64,000 nucleotides of DNA from Pedobacter sp. HMWF019 (lineage in GTDB: Bacteria > Bacteroidota > Bacteroidia > Sphingobacteriales > Sphingobacteriaceae): the NCBI RefSeq assembly GCF_003061025.1, contig NZ_QAIL01000086.1, positions 1 through 64,000 on the forward strand. Direction: 5' to 3'. Positions 1 through 8,518 of the stretch are shown piece after piece (within the stretch, counting starts at the first letter, position 1; each line of letters opens with the position of its first letter). The notes beneath the pieces are model-generated. The model searched no databases and was not told the origin of the DNA. It saw only the letters and a list, made by a program, of their open reading frames with translations. The position numbers were made by a program, and so were the translations under genes.

Positions 1-78
1 GAATTTAACCGATTTATCATCTATGTTAAAAAATTAATCAGTTCTAAATAAGGGAGGATTTAAAGGGCATTTTCTGCG

Positions 79-450
79 TTAATTTCCCTTAATATTAAAC
101 GTATTTTCCTCGATCTGACCCTGGTTCAGATCTTTTAGTTCATTGGAAATTATTTTACCAGAAGCATCAATAACCATCATTCTTATGGTTTGGTCTTCTT
201 TAGAGAGCAACTGGGTTTTTAATTGTGCCCCGTCTAAATAGGTAAAAGAAAGATCTTTGCTTCCACTGTTAATGGCGGCATTAGCTTTTTGATCGGATAT
301 GGTGTAGTTAATTACACATTGGTTGCACTCTACCCGCAACACGCCTTCTTTATTAAAGACTACTCCAGATAAAGGATCGTCAGGGCTGTCCTTTTTACAG
401 CTAAACAGGCACAAAATAACAGTGAATAACAATAGGAAATTTTTCTTCAT
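79..450 (-). CDS. Small lipoprotein of unknown function
   Basis: A 123-residue protein that I do not recognise. The N-terminus is a classic lipoprotein signal: MKK, a hydrophobic stretch at residues 4-16, then a lipobox ending F-S-C with Cys18 as the predicted lipidated residue, followed by K-K-D. The mature part is about 105 residues and has one C-x-x-C pair (Cys42, Cys45) in a predicted beta-rich domain. Many Sphingobacteriaceae lipoproteins carry the same S-C-K-K start, so an outer- or inner-membrane anchor is likely. It is a single gene with about 300 bp of non-coding DNA upstream. No function is proposed. Confidence 0.75.
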   Translation of the reverse strand: MKKNFLLLFTVILCLFSCKKDSPDDPLSGVVFNKEGVLRVECNQCVINYTISDQKANAAINSGSKDLSFTYLDGAQLKTQLLSKEDQTIRMMVIDASGKIISNELKDLNQGQIEENTFNIKGN

Positions 451-748
451 AAGGCTTTGTTTACACAGAAAGCCGTAAAAAAATCAAGCCAAGATGATTA
501 TTATGCAAAGAATATTCTAAAAACCGGCAGTTAAGTTAGCGGAAAGCTATTTTTAGTTTGATTTGATTATTAAAATAAGTATTTCCCCATTTTATATAGT
601 TGAGTAATTTCCCCACATTCTAAAATTAGCTGAGGTTATATCTCCCCATTAGTAAATTTCATTTAAAAATGCTTCTAAAAGAAAAAATCACGCAGAATAG
701 CGTGATTTTTCAAGTTGTGATCTAATTTATGTTTTGATCTTGTCAAAT
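451..748. other. Non-coding gap of about 300 bp
   Basis: AT-rich intergenic stretch between two minus-strand lipoprotein genes. The only structure I can support is the terminator hairpin at 682-711. The remainder would hold the promoter of the lipoprotein gene that starts at 450, but no clear TTTG / TAnnTTTG pair is visible. Confidence 0.5.
682..711 (-). terminator. Rho-independent terminator
   Basis: Perfect 11-bp inverted repeat (683-693 with 700-710) around a 6-nt loop. Read on the minus strand it ends in a run of T. It lies just past the stop codon of the glycine-zipper protein gene that ends at 749. Confidence 0.8.
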
Positions 749-1213
749 TTAGTTGGACTGAACCCGACCTGATTTCTTATCTTTTCCCCGGCCAATTAAA
801 TATCCTGCACCAGCACCAGCAGCACCACCAATCAGCGCACCTCTGCCATGTTTTTTATCGATTATCGCACCACCTACAGCGCCTGCAACCCCACCTATCA
901 GTGTACCTTTAGCTGCATCACTCCAACCTTTCTTTTTATGTACTGTTGGCGTACTCGAGGCCACCCCATTATTAGCCGTAGCCTCTCTTTGTTCAGAAAG
1001 CAGTAAGGTTCTTTTTTCTCGTTTCTCTTCTGCTATTTGTGCTAACCTTTGCTCTTCTTGCTTTTTAGCGACTTCGGCTTTCTTAAAACTATCCAGCCTT
1101 AAACTATCTTTCACCATTTTAATGGCAACCTGTCTTGCCTGTTCTTCCTTTTGCTTATTGCTGCATGAGGTTAGTATCGTGGCAGCAAGCAATATTAATA
1201 ATATCTTTTTCAT
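749..1213 (-). CDS. Glycine-zipper lipoprotein
   Basis: A 154-residue lipoprotein. I start it at the ATG at 1213 (MKKILLILL...) because an upstream in-frame Met would add 18 residues in front of a perfect lipoprotein signal (lipobox T-S-C, Cys at about residue 17). Residues about 20-70 are charged and probably form an alpha-helical coiled coil rich in K, E, Q and R. Residues about 95-150 form a glycine-zipper segment with repeated G-G-x-x-G-A-x-G-G patterns flanked by basic residues, as in YMGG/SlyB-type outer-membrane proteins. Such segments usually embed in or cross the membrane. The physiological role is unknown. A strong terminator follows the gene. Confidence 0.75.
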   Translation of the reverse strand: MKKILLILLAATILTSCSNKQKEEQARQVAIKMVKDSLRLDSFKKAEVAKKQEEQRLAQIAEEKREKRTLLLSEQREATANNGVASSTPTVHKKKGWSDAAKGTLIGGVAGAVGGAIIDKKHGRGALIGGAAGAGAGYLIGRGKDKKSGRVQSN

Positions 1214-1278
1214 TGTTTTGCGTGTTAGTTTAACAATAGATAAAGTATTGTAACAAAATAATGCCAAACCTTTCCTTT

Positions 1279-1500
1279 TTACTTATTCATAATAGAATTC
1301 TCTTCTTCAAAGCCCGACTTATCTATGTGGTCTTCCTCTCCATCCGGATTGTGAGAAACCCAATCATTATCGTTGTTTAGGTTGTGATACAGCGGATTAG
1401 AAGAATGATCAGCATCCAATCCCAGATTCTCTTCACCATCGTCCTGACCCGAAATTGTATGTTTTATATTTTTTTTTCCGGCCAAATTTTTCTTTTTCAT
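1279..1500 (-). CDS. Small acidic hypothetical protein
   Basis: A 73-residue hydrophilic protein with a basic N-terminus (K-K-K-N-L-A-G-K-K) and then an Asp/Glu/Asn-rich tail (D-D-G-E-E, N-N-D-N-D-W, D-G-E-E-D-H). It has no signal peptide or membrane segment and probably little fixed structure. I do not recognise the family. It has its own start and stop between two real genes and no overlapping competitor on either strand, so it is probably a real gene. The strand asymmetry (basic head, acidic tail) resembles small stress or general-purpose proteins, but no function can be assigned. Confidence 0.55.
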   Translation of the reverse strand: MKKKNLAGKKNIKHTISGQDDGEENLGLDADHSSNPLYHNLNNDNDWVSHNPDGEEDHIDKSGFEEENSIMNK

Positions 1501-1670
1501 GTATGAGCTCCTTTTTCCTTTATACTATACAATTCAAAATTGAATCCTACAGGAGAAACAAAACGGACAACTGAAAGGTTTGCCTCAACAGAATTAATAG
1601 CAATTCCGTCAAATTTCGATATTCATTTTTATTTCAGTACTTTCACCTCAAACTATATATAATAATTAAT

Positions 1671-1877
1671 ATGCGTAAAACAGGAAAAGTAAAATGGTTT
1701 AATTCTTCAAAAGGCTTTGGTTTCATCACGCCAGAAGAAGGAGGCAAAGATATATTCGTGCATTTTTCTGCTATTGCAGGAGATTCGTTCAGAGAACTAA
1801 ACGAAGGAGACAGTGTAGAGTTTGAACTTAATGATGGCAAGAAGGGTCCTGAAGCCTCAAACGTAACCGTTCTATAG
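1671..1877 (+). CDS. Cold-shock domain protein (CspA family)
   Basis: A 68-residue single cold-shock domain, the normal family length. The RNP1 motif K-G-F-G-F-I (residues about 15-20) and RNP2 motif D-I-F-V-H-F (about 28-33) are both intact, as is the opening G-K-V-K-W-F-N. Proteins of this family bind single-stranded nucleic acid and act as RNA chaperones in the cytoplasm. The gene stands alone with a long AT-rich leader and a hairpin terminator right after the stop (1900-1928). Whether it is cold-induced cannot be told from the sequence. Confidence 0.95.
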   Translation: MRKTGKVKWFNSSKGFGFITPEEGGKDIFVHFSAIAGDSFRELNEGDSVEFELNDGKKGPEASNVTVL

Positions 1878-1899
1878 TCATACTATTTTTAAAACATTC

Positions 1900-1928
1900 A
1901 GGGGTTTGCTTTTGCATTGCCCCTTTTT
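1900..1928 (+). terminator. Probable terminator of the cold-shock gene
   Basis: Short G/C stem AGGGG (1900-1904) with CCCCT (1920-1924) and a run of five T. It lies between the cold-shock gene and the next start, and it argues against the upstream TTG start for the following gene. Confidence 0.6.
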
Positions 1929-1931
1929 CAT

Positions 1932-2768
1932 ATGCAAACCTCCCAGATAAACACAATTAGTATTTTGGGTTGTGGCTGGTACGGCCTTCCCCTGGCAAAA
2001 GCGCTACTAGACCATGGCTACCATGTAAAAGGTTCAACCACAAGTCAAGATAAAATAACATTACTGGCCGAATCAGGCATTAAACCCTATCTGTTAAATC
2101 TTGATCCTGGAAATTCGATCGACCCGTCAGATTTTTTTGAGTCGGATGTTTTGATTGTTTGTATTCCGCCTAAAAGGAATTCAGATCATCTTCTATCCTA
2201 TGCCAGCAAAATATCAAAAGTTGCCAATCTCGCTATACAATATAAAATAGCTCAAATTTTGTACATCAGCTCAACTTCTGTTTATCACGAAGAGAACCAG
2301 GTTGTCGATGAAAACACTATTCCAAGACCACAGACTTTATCCGCACAACAAATACTCCAGGCTGAGCAGCTGCTGAAAGACACAACATTGTTCGAAACCA
2401 CCATCATCCGTTTTGGCGGCCTTATCGGACCAGGCAGACTTCCCGGACGTTTCTTCGCAGGAAAGAAGAATATCCCTAACGGAAGAGCGCCAATCAATTT
2501 AATCCATCTAACAGACTGTATTGGCCTTACATTGCACATCATTCAGCATAGCGTATTTGGGCATCTATATAATGCTTGTTGTCCGGATCATCTGGAAAAA
2601 CAATTATTTTACGAAGCAGCAACCCGGACATTAAATCTTGAAGCTCCGGAATTCATTGACGAACTCAGAGAGTGGAAAATTATTTCCAGTATTCAAGTCC
2701 CTAATTTTCTTGAGTATAGCTATAAAGTAAGCGATTGGATGAAATGGCTTAGGGATAATCCTAATTAA
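1932..2768 (+). CDS. NAD(P)-dependent epimerase/reductase, atypical SDR
   Basis: A 278-residue cytoplasmic protein with a Rossmann fold. The nucleotide-binding loop I-L-G-C-G-W-Y-G-L-P-L-A sits at about residues 12-23. The segment I-S-S-T-S-V-Y-H near residue 115 matches the S/T...Y region of YeeZ-like atypical short-chain dehydrogenases that act on nucleotide sugars or other small carbonyl compounds. The substrate is unknown. I chose the ATG at 1932; an in-frame TTG at 1917 would place the start inside the terminator hairpin of the preceding gene. The gene is followed after 37 bp by the metallo-hydrolase gene, so the two could be cotranscribed. Confidence 0.75.
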   Translation: MQTSQINTISILGCGWYGLPLAKALLDHGYHVKGSTTSQDKITLLAESGIKPYLLNLDPGNSIDPSDFFESDVLIVCIPPKRNSDHLLSYASKISKVANLAIQYKIAQILYISSTSVYHEENQVVDENTIPRPQTLSAQQILQAEQLLKDTTLFETTIIRFGGLIGPGRLPGRFFAGKKNIPNGRAPINLIHLTDCIGLTLHIIQHSVFGHLYNACCPDHLEKQLFYEAATRTLNLEAPEFIDELREWKIISSIQVPNFLEYSYKVSDWMKWLRDNPN

Positions 2769-2805
2769 TTTAATATCTTGGAGATTGTTTTAGGATATAA
2801 CGCAT

Positions 2806-4203
2806 ATGAAATTAACGATTTGGGGAGCTGCGCAACAGGTAACTGGAAGTATGCATCTTCTACAAACTGAACATTATAATATATTGATTGATTGTGGTCT
2901 GGATTATGAAAAAGACACCTTTCAAGAAGAAAACGAATATTTCCCATTCGATCCATCAGACATAGATGTTGTCATTTTAACCCACGCTCACATTGACCAC
3001 TCGGGCAATTTACCAACCCTGGTACGCATGGGATTTCAGGGACAAGTACTTTGTACACCACCTACAGCCGATCTTACGGAAATTTTATTACTGGATTCTG
3101 TAAATGTATTTTTAAGTAAGCAACAACGAACACACCGAAAAAGAGGTAGAAAACAGAGTTCAGGGCCAAAACCACTCTACCTTCAAAAACATGTGATGGA
3201 TACAGTTGAACGCTTTGTCACTATAGCATTCCATAAAACCTTCAAAATTACAGATCAGATCTCGCTGCAATTTATACCCGTTGGCCACTTATTAGGTGCT
3301 GCAGCAGTGGTACTCACCATACAAGAAAACGGAAAAGAAAAGAAAATAGCCTTCACAGGTGATATCGGAAGAAAAAACTATCCCGTACTTGTTGATCCAG
3401 AGTCTTTACCGGAAGTTGACTATCTGGTTTCAGAATCCACTTATGGCGGAAAACTACACAGTACTGGCGTCACGCTAGAAGAAAAGTTAACAGAAACCAT
3501 AAACGAAGCTTGTGTTAAATTTCCCGGGCGACTCATTATACCTGCATTTAGCATTGGCAGAACACAATCTCTTGTATATACCTTAAATAAGATATTCACC
3601 AAAGGTATGCTTCCTCCAGTAAAGATATTTGTTGACAGTCCCCTCGCCATCACGGCCACAGATATCTATCGTAAGCACCATCAGCTGGTTAATGAAGAAT
3701 CTAAAGAATTTTACACCAGCCATGGAGATGAATTTAAATTCAAAGAGCTCTCCTATGTAGAAGAAAAAAGAGAAAGTATTTCCATATCCAATTATCATGA
3801 GCCCTGTATTATTATCTCCTCTGCAGGAATGCTGGAAGGCGGGCGTATTCAGGATCATCTATACCACAACATACAGAATTACTATTGTACTATTCTATTT
3901 ATTGGTTATTGCGCGAAAGGGACTTTAGGGAATCGCTTATTGCGGGGAGATCCAATTGTCCGCTTAAGAAACCGTGACCTGATGGTGTATGCCAGTATTA
4001 AGCAAACCGATCTTCTGAGTGGACATGGGGACCATAACGACCTTGTCAATACGGTAAAATCCCAGGATCCTGCAAAATTAAACACGGTGTTCCTTGTTCA
4101 TGGAGAAGACAAAAGCCTTTCAAGTTTATCTGAAGCATTAGAAGATGAGGGGTACCATGTGATCATTCCCCAGAAGGGACAGACATTTGATTTGTCAGAT
4201 TAA
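2806..4203 (+). CDS. Metallo-beta-lactamase-fold hydrolase with beta-CASP domain (RNase-like)
   Basis: A 465-residue protein, the usual size for bacterial and archaeal CPSF73-like enzymes. The zinc-binding motif T-H-A-H-I-D-H-S-G is at residues 59-67. Further metal-site pieces follow: G-H-L-L-G-A-A near 160, F-T-G-D-I-G-R near 185, and an H-G-E near the C-terminus. The middle region carries the beta-CASP signature I-S-S-A-G-M-L-E-G-G-R, typical of enzymes acting on nucleic acid, followed by an RNA-specificity (RMMBL) segment. By family it should be a cytoplasmic RNA endo- or exonuclease. The target is not known. Confidence 0.88.
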   Translation: MKLTIWGAAQQVTGSMHLLQTEHYNILIDCGLDYEKDTFQEENEYFPFDPSDIDVVILTHAHIDHSGNLPTLVRMGFQGQVLCTPPTADLTEILLLDSVNVFLSKQQRTHRKRGRKQSSGPKPLYLQKHVMDTVERFVTIAFHKTFKITDQISLQFIPVGHLLGAAAVVLTIQENGKEKKIAFTGDIGRKNYPVLVDPESLPEVDYLVSESTYGGKLHSTGVTLEEKLTETINEACVKFPGRLIIPAFSIGRTQSLVYTLNKIFTKGMLPPVKIFVDSPLAITATDIYRKHHQLVNEESKEFYTSHGDEFKFKELSYVEEKRESISISNYHEPCIIISSAGMLEGGRIQDHLYHNIQNYYCTILFIGYCAKGTLGNRLLRGDPIVRLRNRDLMVYASIKQTDLLSGHGDHNDLVNTVKSQDPAKLNTVFLVHGEDKSLSSLSEALEDEGYHVIIPQKGQTFDLSD

Positions 4204-4305
4204 AAAATTTGTTTTGTAGCAAATACTATACAGTTTTTTCACCGAAGCGGGGAATTTAATTCAATTCTCCAAAATCGACATTAGCAAATCAACATGCTGA
4301 TAATT

Positions 4306-4339
4306 AAGCGATTTAGCTAAAATTAACTTAAAATCGCTT
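4306..4339. other. Hairpin between metallo-hydrolase and OmpA-type genes
   Basis: Nine-bp inverted repeat (4306-4314 with 4331-4339) with a short T run after it on the plus strand. It could end the metallo-hydrolase transcript or lie in the leader of the ompA-type gene. The rest of the 208-bp gap shows nothing further. Confidence 0.4.
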
Positions 4340-4411
4340 TTGGCAGGGTTATTACTTATGGTTAGTCAATCCAGTATATTATTGGATCATTAATATCTAA
4401 CTATAAAAAAG

Positions 4412-5755
4412 ATGAACTCAAAAATTACAAAATCGGCAATGATATTATCCTTGGTAGGATTATCAACAAGTCTGTTCGCGCAAGACACGCCAGCTGATTC
4501 GACATCGCGCTTCTCCAAAAAAGATTTCCGTACCTGGTCAATTGGTTTAAATGGCGGTATGCTTACTCATTATACTCCTTTCAACGGAAGAAGTAATGGA
4601 GACTTTAAAACTCCACAGGAATCTTGGGGTTACGGTGGTTACATCAAAAAACAAATTACTCCAGGATTTGGTATTCAGGCAGACTTTTTAGCCGGTAAAG
4701 TAAAAGGGATGAGAGCAAATGATCTTGTTGCAGGTTCTTCGGCTCAGGATGCTTCGCACTTTGTAACCCGTATTGACTGGTCTGCAGCTTTGAAAGGTAA
4801 TTTCACAATTGCCAATTTAAGTATGAATCATAAGCGTAGCGTATTCTCTCCTTATATTACCGCAGGTGCAGGATATATGTCATCAAGTGCAAATGTTGAC
4901 TTTACCGCATCTAACGCAGCCAGCACTGGTTATGAAGAGAATTGGTTTGTACCTGTAGGTGCAGGTTTTAAAATCGGAGTAGCCAAAGGTTTAAACATTG
5001 ATTTAGGTTACGATGTAAATTTCATGAAATCTAAAAACTTCGATGGAGTTACGGGAGCAGCCAACGACAGATTTTCTTATGCACACGCCGGGGTAGAGAT
5101 TGCCTTAGGTAAAAAAGGTACTTCTCAATTGCAAAACTACAGTGCAATCGCTGCTTTACGTGAAGAAAGTGCTGCAGAAAGTGCAGATCTGAGAAGAGCA
5201 TTATCTACTCAGGAAGAAAATGCAAGAAGAGACAGAGAAGCATTAGTTGCAAAATACAACCAGGAAATGGGTGATGATGATGGTGATGGTGTAGCCAACA
5301 AATTTGATAAATGCCCTGGAACTCCAGCTGGAACAGTTGTAGATGGTGCAGGATGTCCATTAGTAGCTCCTAGACAAATCATCAAAGAGAAAGTAATTGT
5401 AACCGAGGCTGACCGTAAAGTAGTAAGCGAAGCGATCAAAAACCTTGAATTTGATTTGGGTAAAGCAACCATCAGAGCAAAATCTTACCCTACATTAAAT
5501 AAAGTTGCGGCTTTATTAGTAGAGAAAAACTTTAGCCTGAAACTTGCTGGTCACACAGACAACACAGGTTCAATGGCAACTAACATGCGCTTATCTAAAG
5601 AAAGAGCAGAAGCCATCAGAACTTATTTGGTAGCTCAGGGTGCAAATGCATCCAGAATTGAAGCAACAGGATATGGTCCAACCCAACCAATTGCAACAAA
5701 CAAAACTGCTGCAGGTCGTCAGAAAAACAGAAGGGTTGAATTCACTTTATATTAA
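4412..5755 (+). CDS. OmpA-family outer-membrane protein with TSP3 calcium-binding repeat
   Basis: A 447-residue exported protein. The signal peptide (about residues 1-23) ends L-F-A-Q. Residues about 40-235 look like an outer-membrane beta-barrel with alternating aromatic strands. A charged, probably coiled segment (about 245-285) follows. Next is a thrombospondin-type-3 calcium motif, D-D-D-G-D-G-V-A-N-K-F-D-K-C-P-G, near 288-303. The C-terminal OmpA domain (about 335-447), with F-D-L-G-K-A-T-I and G-H-T-D-N-T-G, should bind peptidoglycan. The role is structural: it links the outer membrane to the wall. Codon use looks biased towards highly expressed codons, consistent with an abundant protein. 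It ends in a perfect terminator. Confidence 0.93.
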   Translation: MNSKITKSAMILSLVGLSTSLFAQDTPADSTSRFSKKDFRTWSIGLNGGMLTHYTPFNGRSNGDFKTPQESWGYGGYIKKQITPGFGIQADFLAGKVKGMRANDLVAGSSAQDASHFVTRIDWSAALKGNFTIANLSMNHKRSVFSPYITAGAGYMSSSANVDFTASNAASTGYEENWFVPVGAGFKIGVAKGLNIDLGYDVNFMKSKNFDGVTGAANDRFSYAHAGVEIALGKKGTSQLQNYSAIAALREESAAESADLRRALSTQEENARRDREALVAKYNQEMGDDDGDGVANKFDKCPGTPAGTVVDGAGCPLVAPRQIIKEKVIVTEADRKVVSEAIKNLEFDLGKATIRAKSYPTLNKVAALLVEKNFSLKLAGHTDNTGSMATNMRLSKERAEAIRTYLVAQGANASRIEATGYGPTQPIATNKTAAGRQKNRRVEFTLY

Positions 5756-5772
5756 TCCTCAATGTTTTGAAT

Positions 5773-5814
5773 AAAAAAGAGAGGCTGGTTCTTTTGAACC
5801 AGCCTCTCTTTTTT
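5773..5814. terminator. Bidirectional rho-independent terminator
   Basis: Perfect 19-bp inverted repeat (5773-5791 and 5796-5814) with a TTTT loop, flanked by A on the left and T on the right. It therefore works for both converging transcripts: the OmpA-type gene (plus) and the response regulator (minus). Confidence 0.95.
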
Positions 5815-5829
5815 ATAATCAAACCTTTT

Positions 5830-6270
5830 TTAACCTTCAGAATCCAGCTCGAAGTATTTACTCGCTATTTTGCTAAAAGATTCCCTTGTTAAAGGCTTAT
5901 GCATAAAAGTTACAATCTCATTGTCTTTTGCTGCCAGTTCCTCATCATCCGGATTTAAAGAAGTGGTTAGCATAATCACCACTATTTTTGCCCGCTTATA
6001 AAGATCAAGTTTTTTATATTCCTTCATAAATTCCCAGCCGTTCATACCAGGCATATTGATATCAAGAAATATAATACCAGGTTTAATCTCGGCCTGGTTC
6101 TCTTTGTCCTCATACATAAGCTTCAAATACTCCAAAGCTTCAAAAGCCGAAGAAATCGTCTTCACATCAACATCAATATTTGAGGTTTGTACTATTTTAC
6201 GGTGCAGAAAGTTTGTCGACATCTCATCATCCACCAGTAAAACACGGTCCAAATCCTTATATTTTTTCAT
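5830..6270 (-). CDS. Single-domain response regulator (CheY-like)
   Basis: A receiver domain of 146 residues with no output domain. The acidic pocket is L-L-V-D-D-E (about residues 11-16), the phospho-acceptor Asp is in F-L-D-I-N-M-P-G (Asp70), the conserved Thr is in I-M-L-T-T-S, and the switch Lys is in H-K-P-L. I start at ATG 6270 (MKKYKDLD); Met codons further up would add 2 or 13 residues. It lies 55 bp downstream of the PAS kinase stop on the same strand, so the two most likely form a phosphorelay pair. The output probably passes through protein-protein contacts. Confidence 0.9.
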   Translation of the reverse strand: MKKYKDLDRVLLVDDEMSTNFLHRKIVQTSNIDVDVKTISSAFEALEYLKLMYEDKENQAEIKPGIIFLDINMPGMNGWEFMKEYKKLDLYKRAKIVVIMLTTSLNPDDEELAAKDNEIVTFMHKPLTRESFSKIASKYFELDSEG

Positions 6271-6325
6271 TAGCATATATTTTTCTTTTAACGGCCATGA
6301 AGCTATCATGAGTTTTTATTGTTGA

Positions 6326-7417
6326 TTAAAGCAAGTTTAAAGTAAAATGGAAAGAGCTCCCATTTCCTGGAGAAGATTCCACAGAAATTTTTCCACCATG
6401 CAGCTCAATAATCTTTTTGCAATGCGCTAACCCTATCCCATTTCCTTCATAATCTGTTCTGTTGTGAAGGCGTTGAAAAATTACAAATATTCTTTCCTTA
6501 AAACGATCTTCAATCCCAATTCCATTATCTGTTACCGAAAACTGCCACCCTTGCCTGGTAGGCTGTGCAGAAATCCGAATTACCGGAGAAACATCTTTTT
6601 TTCGGAATTTAAGTGAATTACTGATCAAATTCTGAAAGAGCAGTCTCAATTCTGTTGCAAACCCCTTAACCACAGGCAAATTCCTATAAACTATCTTTGC
6701 CCCACAGGGCTCAATAATAGAAAAAAGATCAATTTTCACCTCCTCAATTAATGCATTACAATCTACCATTCCCACTTCCTTTTTCTTGCCCAAACGAGCA
6801 TAATCAAGTAGGCCTTTAATCAGACTTCTCATCCGCTCAGTAGACTGAGCAATAAAACTAAGGTACATTTCACCAGTAGGATCAATTGCACCGGAATACT
6901 CTTCCTTCAGCAAATCAATAAAGCTGCTTACAGTCAGCAAAGGCTCCTGAAGATCGTGGGAAGCGATATAAACAAATTGTTCCAGTTCTTTATTCTGGAT
7001 TTCCAATTTTTGCATATATTTTTCAATTGCAGATTGCGCATTGAATTTTTCTGTGAGGTCTCTTGTTATTTTAGAAAAACCAATCAATTCCTCATGATCA
7101 TTGTAGAGCGCAGTAATCCGAATACTTCCCCAAAAACGGAGACCATTTTTACAAACTCTCCAGCCTTCGTCTAGCGCTTTGCCATTTCTGATGGCTTCGT
7201 TGATCAACTTCTCGGGTTTCTGATTAATGATATCTTCCTGGGTATAAAAAATCCTAAAATTTTTACCCAGAACTTCATTTGAGGTATAACCCTTGATTTT
7301 TTCAGCACCCGCATTCCAGCTGTCAATGTTTCCTTCTCTGTCCAAAAAAATGATGGCATAGTCATCTATGTCCTCAAACATTTTGGCAATATGAAATGAG
7401 TCTGCAGCAGGATGCAT
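6326..7417 (-). CDS. PAS-domain sensor histidine kinase
   Basis: A 363-residue soluble kinase with no membrane segments. PAS domain at about residues 8-125 (W-N-A-G-A-E-K-I-K-G-Y core). HisKA domain with the phospho-accepting His154 in I-A-S-H-D-L-Q-E-P-L. ATPase domain at about 250-363 with N-box N-L-I-S-N-S-L-K-F, G1 box D-N-G-I-G-I, F-box I-F-Q-R-L and G2 box G-N-G-I-G-L. The H-D-L-Q-E-P-L box is typical of kinases allied to bacteriophytochromes. I chose ATG 7417; an upstream Met at 7471 adds 18 residues of no clear domain. The signal sensed is unknown; the following response regulator is the likely partner. Confidence 0.9.
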   Translation of the reverse strand: MHPAADSFHIAKMFEDIDDYAIIFLDREGNIDSWNAGAEKIKGYTSNEVLGKNFRIFYTQEDIINQKPEKLINEAIRNGKALDEGWRVCKNGLRFWGSIRITALYNDHEELIGFSKITRDLTEKFNAQSAIEKYMQKLEIQNKELEQFVYIASHDLQEPLLTVSSFIDLLKEEYSGAIDPTGEMYLSFIAQSTERMRSLIKGLLDYARLGKKKEVGMVDCNALIEEVKIDLFSIIEPCGAKIVYRNLPVVKGFATELRLLFQNLISNSLKFRKKDVSPVIRISAQPTRQGWQFSVTDNGIGIEDRFKERIFVIFQRLHNRTDYEGNGIGLAHCKKIIELHGGKISVESSPGNGSSFHFTLNLL

Positions 7418-7574
7418 TTTAGGATTAATTATAATTAAGTGTTGTAATAAGCTTTTCAAATTCCAAGCCAATCAAAACTTAACTACATTTAATCCCCAGT
7501 CCTCATATCTATCCGGCCACACAGAGAAAAAAAATCCCATTTTTACCCAAATTGGGGTATTAACTAAACGGCTA

Positions 7575-8513
7575 CTATTCGCACTGCCATACCGTATCAA
7601 GGAACCAATGCCGGGAATCGAAGAAATGATTAACGGGCTTGAACCCAGAATTAAAAGCCATGGATTCAGTCTCCTCTACACTGTATTTCTGAGAGATTTC
7701 CATAGAAATATATTCATCTTTTTCAAAAGTAAACACCTTCCCTTCAATACAAACTTCCTGTTTGGCAAGGCTAATCAGATAGCTTCTGCAGGCCCCTGTT
7801 GCAGGGTCATAAGAGGGATAATGATCAAATTGCTCTAACACAAAATTACCCCCTAACTCCCGGTTGATCCGGTTAAGCAAATTTAGGTTAAAGGCCCTGG
7901 TAAAGCCCTGAGCATCATTATAGGCTTTTCTGATCACGTCAGGATGTTTTTTTAAATCAAAGCCTATCATTAACACATCACCTTTTTGTAAATAAGACCT
8001 CAGTTCTCTGCAAAAGTCAAGCGCAGCATTTGTTTCAAAATTTCCTATAGTCCCTCCTAAAAAAAGAATAACTTTTCTTTTGGGAGAAATCTGACTGGCG
8101 TGGGTAAGCATTTCAAAATACTCTCCATTCAGGCCCTTCACCTTTAAGCCAGGTATTTCCTCGGGTAATTGTTTTTCCAGATGCCCAATCATATCTGCCG
8201 AAATATCAATAGGCATGTAAGTAAAATCAAACTTTTTCCTAAGCATTTCCTTTAACAAATAACTGGATTTAGTCGCATCTCCTGCCCCCATTTCAATCAG
8301 ATCAAAGGTATCAAAGCCATTTTTTAGCACCCTAGCTAACTCTGTTGTCTTATGCTGAAAAATCTCCAGTTCACAATTGGTTGGATAGTATTCTTCACAA
8401 TTCATAATTTGCTGAAAAATCCCATCTCCAGTATGATCATAGAAATATTTAGAATTTAATCGTTTGGGCGTCTCTCCAAGATCCTGGAGTACATCTTTTA
8501 AAAACTGCTTCAT
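7575..8513 (-). CDS. egtD: EgtD-like L-histidine N-alpha-methyltransferase
   Basis: A 312-residue SAM-dependent methyltransferase of the EgtD family (DUF2260), close to the usual ~320. Family signatures are in order: Y-F-Y-D-H-T-G-D at 23-30, E-E-Y-Y-P-T at 40-45, a SAM loop E-M-G-A-G-D near 74-79, G-G-T-I-G-N-F at 153-159, and A-Y-N-D...F-N-L-N-L-L-N-R-I-N-R-E-L around 197-220. Near the C-terminus comes M-E-I-S-Q-K-Y (Glu272, Ser274), matching the Glu/Ser pair that holds histidine in characterised EgtD. Such enzymes trimethylate histidine to hercynine, the first step of ergothioneine synthesis. It is the last gene of a compact minus-strand operon, 5 bp after egtB. Confidence 0.9.
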   Translation of the reverse strand: MKQFLKDVLQDLGETPKRLNSKYFYDHTGDGIFQQIMNCEEYYPTNCELEIFQHKTTELARVLKNGFDTFDLIEMGAGDATKSSYLLKEMLRKKFDFTYMPIDISADMIGHLEKQLPEEIPGLKVKGLNGEYFEMLTHASQISPKRKVILFLGGTIGNFETNAALDFCRELRSYLQKGDVLMIGFDLKKHPDVIRKAYNDAQGFTRAFNLNLLNRINRELGGNFVLEQFDHYPSYDPATGACRSYLISLAKQEVCIEGKVFTFEKDEYISMEISQKYSVEETESMAFNSGFKPVNHFFDSRHWFLDTVWQCE

Positions 8514-8518
8514 ACAGA

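Noticed and set aside
1643-1840. Minus-strand open frame opposite the cold-shock gene
   Set aside because: It lies entirely over an intact cold-shock domain gene and its translation is Ser/Pro-rich without any motif. It is a shadow of the real gene.
1917-1931. TTG start that extends the NAD-binding reductase by five residues
   Set aside because: It would begin inside the terminator hairpin of the preceding gene; the ATG at 1932 gives the usual short lead into the Rossmann fold.
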